In this document: piece by piece, positions 62,946 through 64,000 of the stretch | Numbering within the stretch: position 1 is the first letter of the stretch | Layout of the letters: every line of letters starts with the position of its first letter | The notes under the pieces: model-generated | The model's input: only the letters and a program-made list of their open reading frames with translations | The model's database searches: none | What the model was told of the DNA's origin: nothing | Assembly: GCA_026874595.1 (NCBI GenBank) | Contig: CM049313.1 | Coordinates: forward strand, 44,606,659 to 44,670,658 | From: Sipunculus nudus | Lineage: Eukaryota > Annelida > Sipuncula > Golfingiida > Sipunculidae | Reading direction: 5' to 3' | DNA length: 64,000 nt | Program-made: the position numbers and the translations under genes

Positions 62946-64000
62946 ATATTTCTGTTACTGATCAGGCATCCACGTCTTGATGAGGTATTTCTTAACTGTT
63001 TCATGAATGATCAGGCATCCACGTCTTGATGAGGTATGTATGTTACTGTTTCATGAATGATCAGGCATCCACGTCTTGATGAGGTATTTCTGTTACTGTT
63101 TCATGAATGATCAGGCATCCACGTCTTTATGAAATATTTCTGTTACTGTCTCATGAATGATCAGGCATGCACGTCTTGATGAGGTATTTCTGTTGGTGTT
63201 TCATGAATGATCAGGCATCCACGTCTTGATGAGGTATTTCTGTTACTGTTTCGTGAATGATCAGGCATGCACGTCTTGATGAGGTATTTCTGTTACTGTT
63301 TCATAACTGACCAGGGTATCAACGTCTTGATGAGTAATGTTTGTTACTGTGTCATGAATGAACAGGCATGCACGTCTTGATGAGGTATTTCTGTTACTGT
63401 TTCATGAATGATCAGGCATCCACGTCTTGATGAGGTATTTCTGTTACTGTTTCATGAATGATCAGGCATGCACGTCTTGATGAGGTATTTCTTTATTGTG
63501 TCATGAATGAACAGGCATGCACGTCTTGATGAGGTATTTCTTTACTGTATCATGAATGATCAGGCATGCACGTCTTGATGAGGTATTTCTGTTACTGTTT
63601 CATGAATGATCAGGCATCCACGTCTTGATGAGGTATTTCTTTATTGTGTCATGAATGAACAGGCATGCACGTCTTGATGAGGTATTTCTTTACTGTATCA
63701 TGAATGATCAGGCATGCACGTCTTGATGAGGTATTTCTGTTACTGTTTCATGAATGATCAGGCATCCACGTCTTGATGAGGTATGTCTGTTACTGTTTCA
63801 TGACTGATCAGGCATCCACGTCTTGATGAGGTATTTCTGTTACTGTTTCATGACTGATCAGGCATCCACGTCTTGATGAGGTATGTCTGTTACTGTTTCA
63901 TGACTGATCAGGCATCCACGTCTTGATGAGCTATTTCTGTTACTGTTTCATGAATGATCAGGCATGCACGTCTTGATGAGGTATGTCTGTTACTGTTTCA
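62946..64000. repeat. 50-bp minisatellite (copy B, cut by window end)
   Basis: At least 21 units of the same 50-bp repeat; continues past the window. Several units near the end share GAGGTATGTCTGTTACTG, a variant that is rare in the copy A array. Confidence 0.97.

Larger units (their letters stand above)
38901..64000. repeat. Segmental tandem duplication, copy B (runs off window)
   Basis: Starts where minisatellite GATGAGGTA is joined to ATTTAAATAATGAGAC, the left end of copy A. Contains gene 2B and its flanks, then re-enters the minisatellite at about 62946. Confidence 0.97.

Overview
This window looks like animal nuclear DNA, most likely from a mollusc or another lophotrochozoan. Short GT-AG exons are spread over 8-13 kb genes, the DNA is AT-rich, and it is full of microsatellites, MITEs and retroelement debris. 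The lineage call is an inference from the astacin plus ShK gene architecture and the repeat style. No tRNA, rRNA or prokaryotic gene was seen.

All the host genes I can support are on the minus strand and belong to one family: secreted zinc metalloproteases of the astacin (M12A) type. Gene 1 (from 8034 leftwards off the window) is an older, diverged paralog; eight exons are visible, from signal peptide to late catalytic domain. Gene 2A (28991 to 16184) and gene 2B (58630 to 45802) are complete 12-exon genes, each coding for 459 residues: signal peptide, propeptide, furin-like site, astacin domain, Cys-rich module, a run of 28 glycines and three ShK domains. Exon lengths and phases match in all three genes.

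Genes 2A and 2B sit in a head-to-tail segmental duplication with a unit of about 30 kb. Copy A runs from about 8946 to 38900 and copy B from about 38901 past the end of the window. Each copy ends in a 50-bp minisatellite, and the A/B junction is minisatellite joined directly to the start of the unit. Because B also ends in minisatellite, a third copy may follow. The two copies act as a natural before-and-after comparison. Copy A alone carries a non-autonomous hAT-like element (9072-9961) and a 1.9-kb foldback element (32418-34310), and copy B keeps both empty sites. Copy B has three extra segments in its 3' flank and a changed splice donor after the catalytic exon.

The upstream flank of each gene 2 copy holds a small MITE and a dead reverse transcriptase. 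The 3' flanks hold TA-flanked MITEs and a conserved hairpin. The most unusual signal is in gene 1: the 3' end of its catalytic exon, including the Met-turn codons and the splice donor, has been copied into two tandem arrays inside the next intron (about 405-715 and 1258-1570). Genes 2A and 2B carry one such extra copy each.
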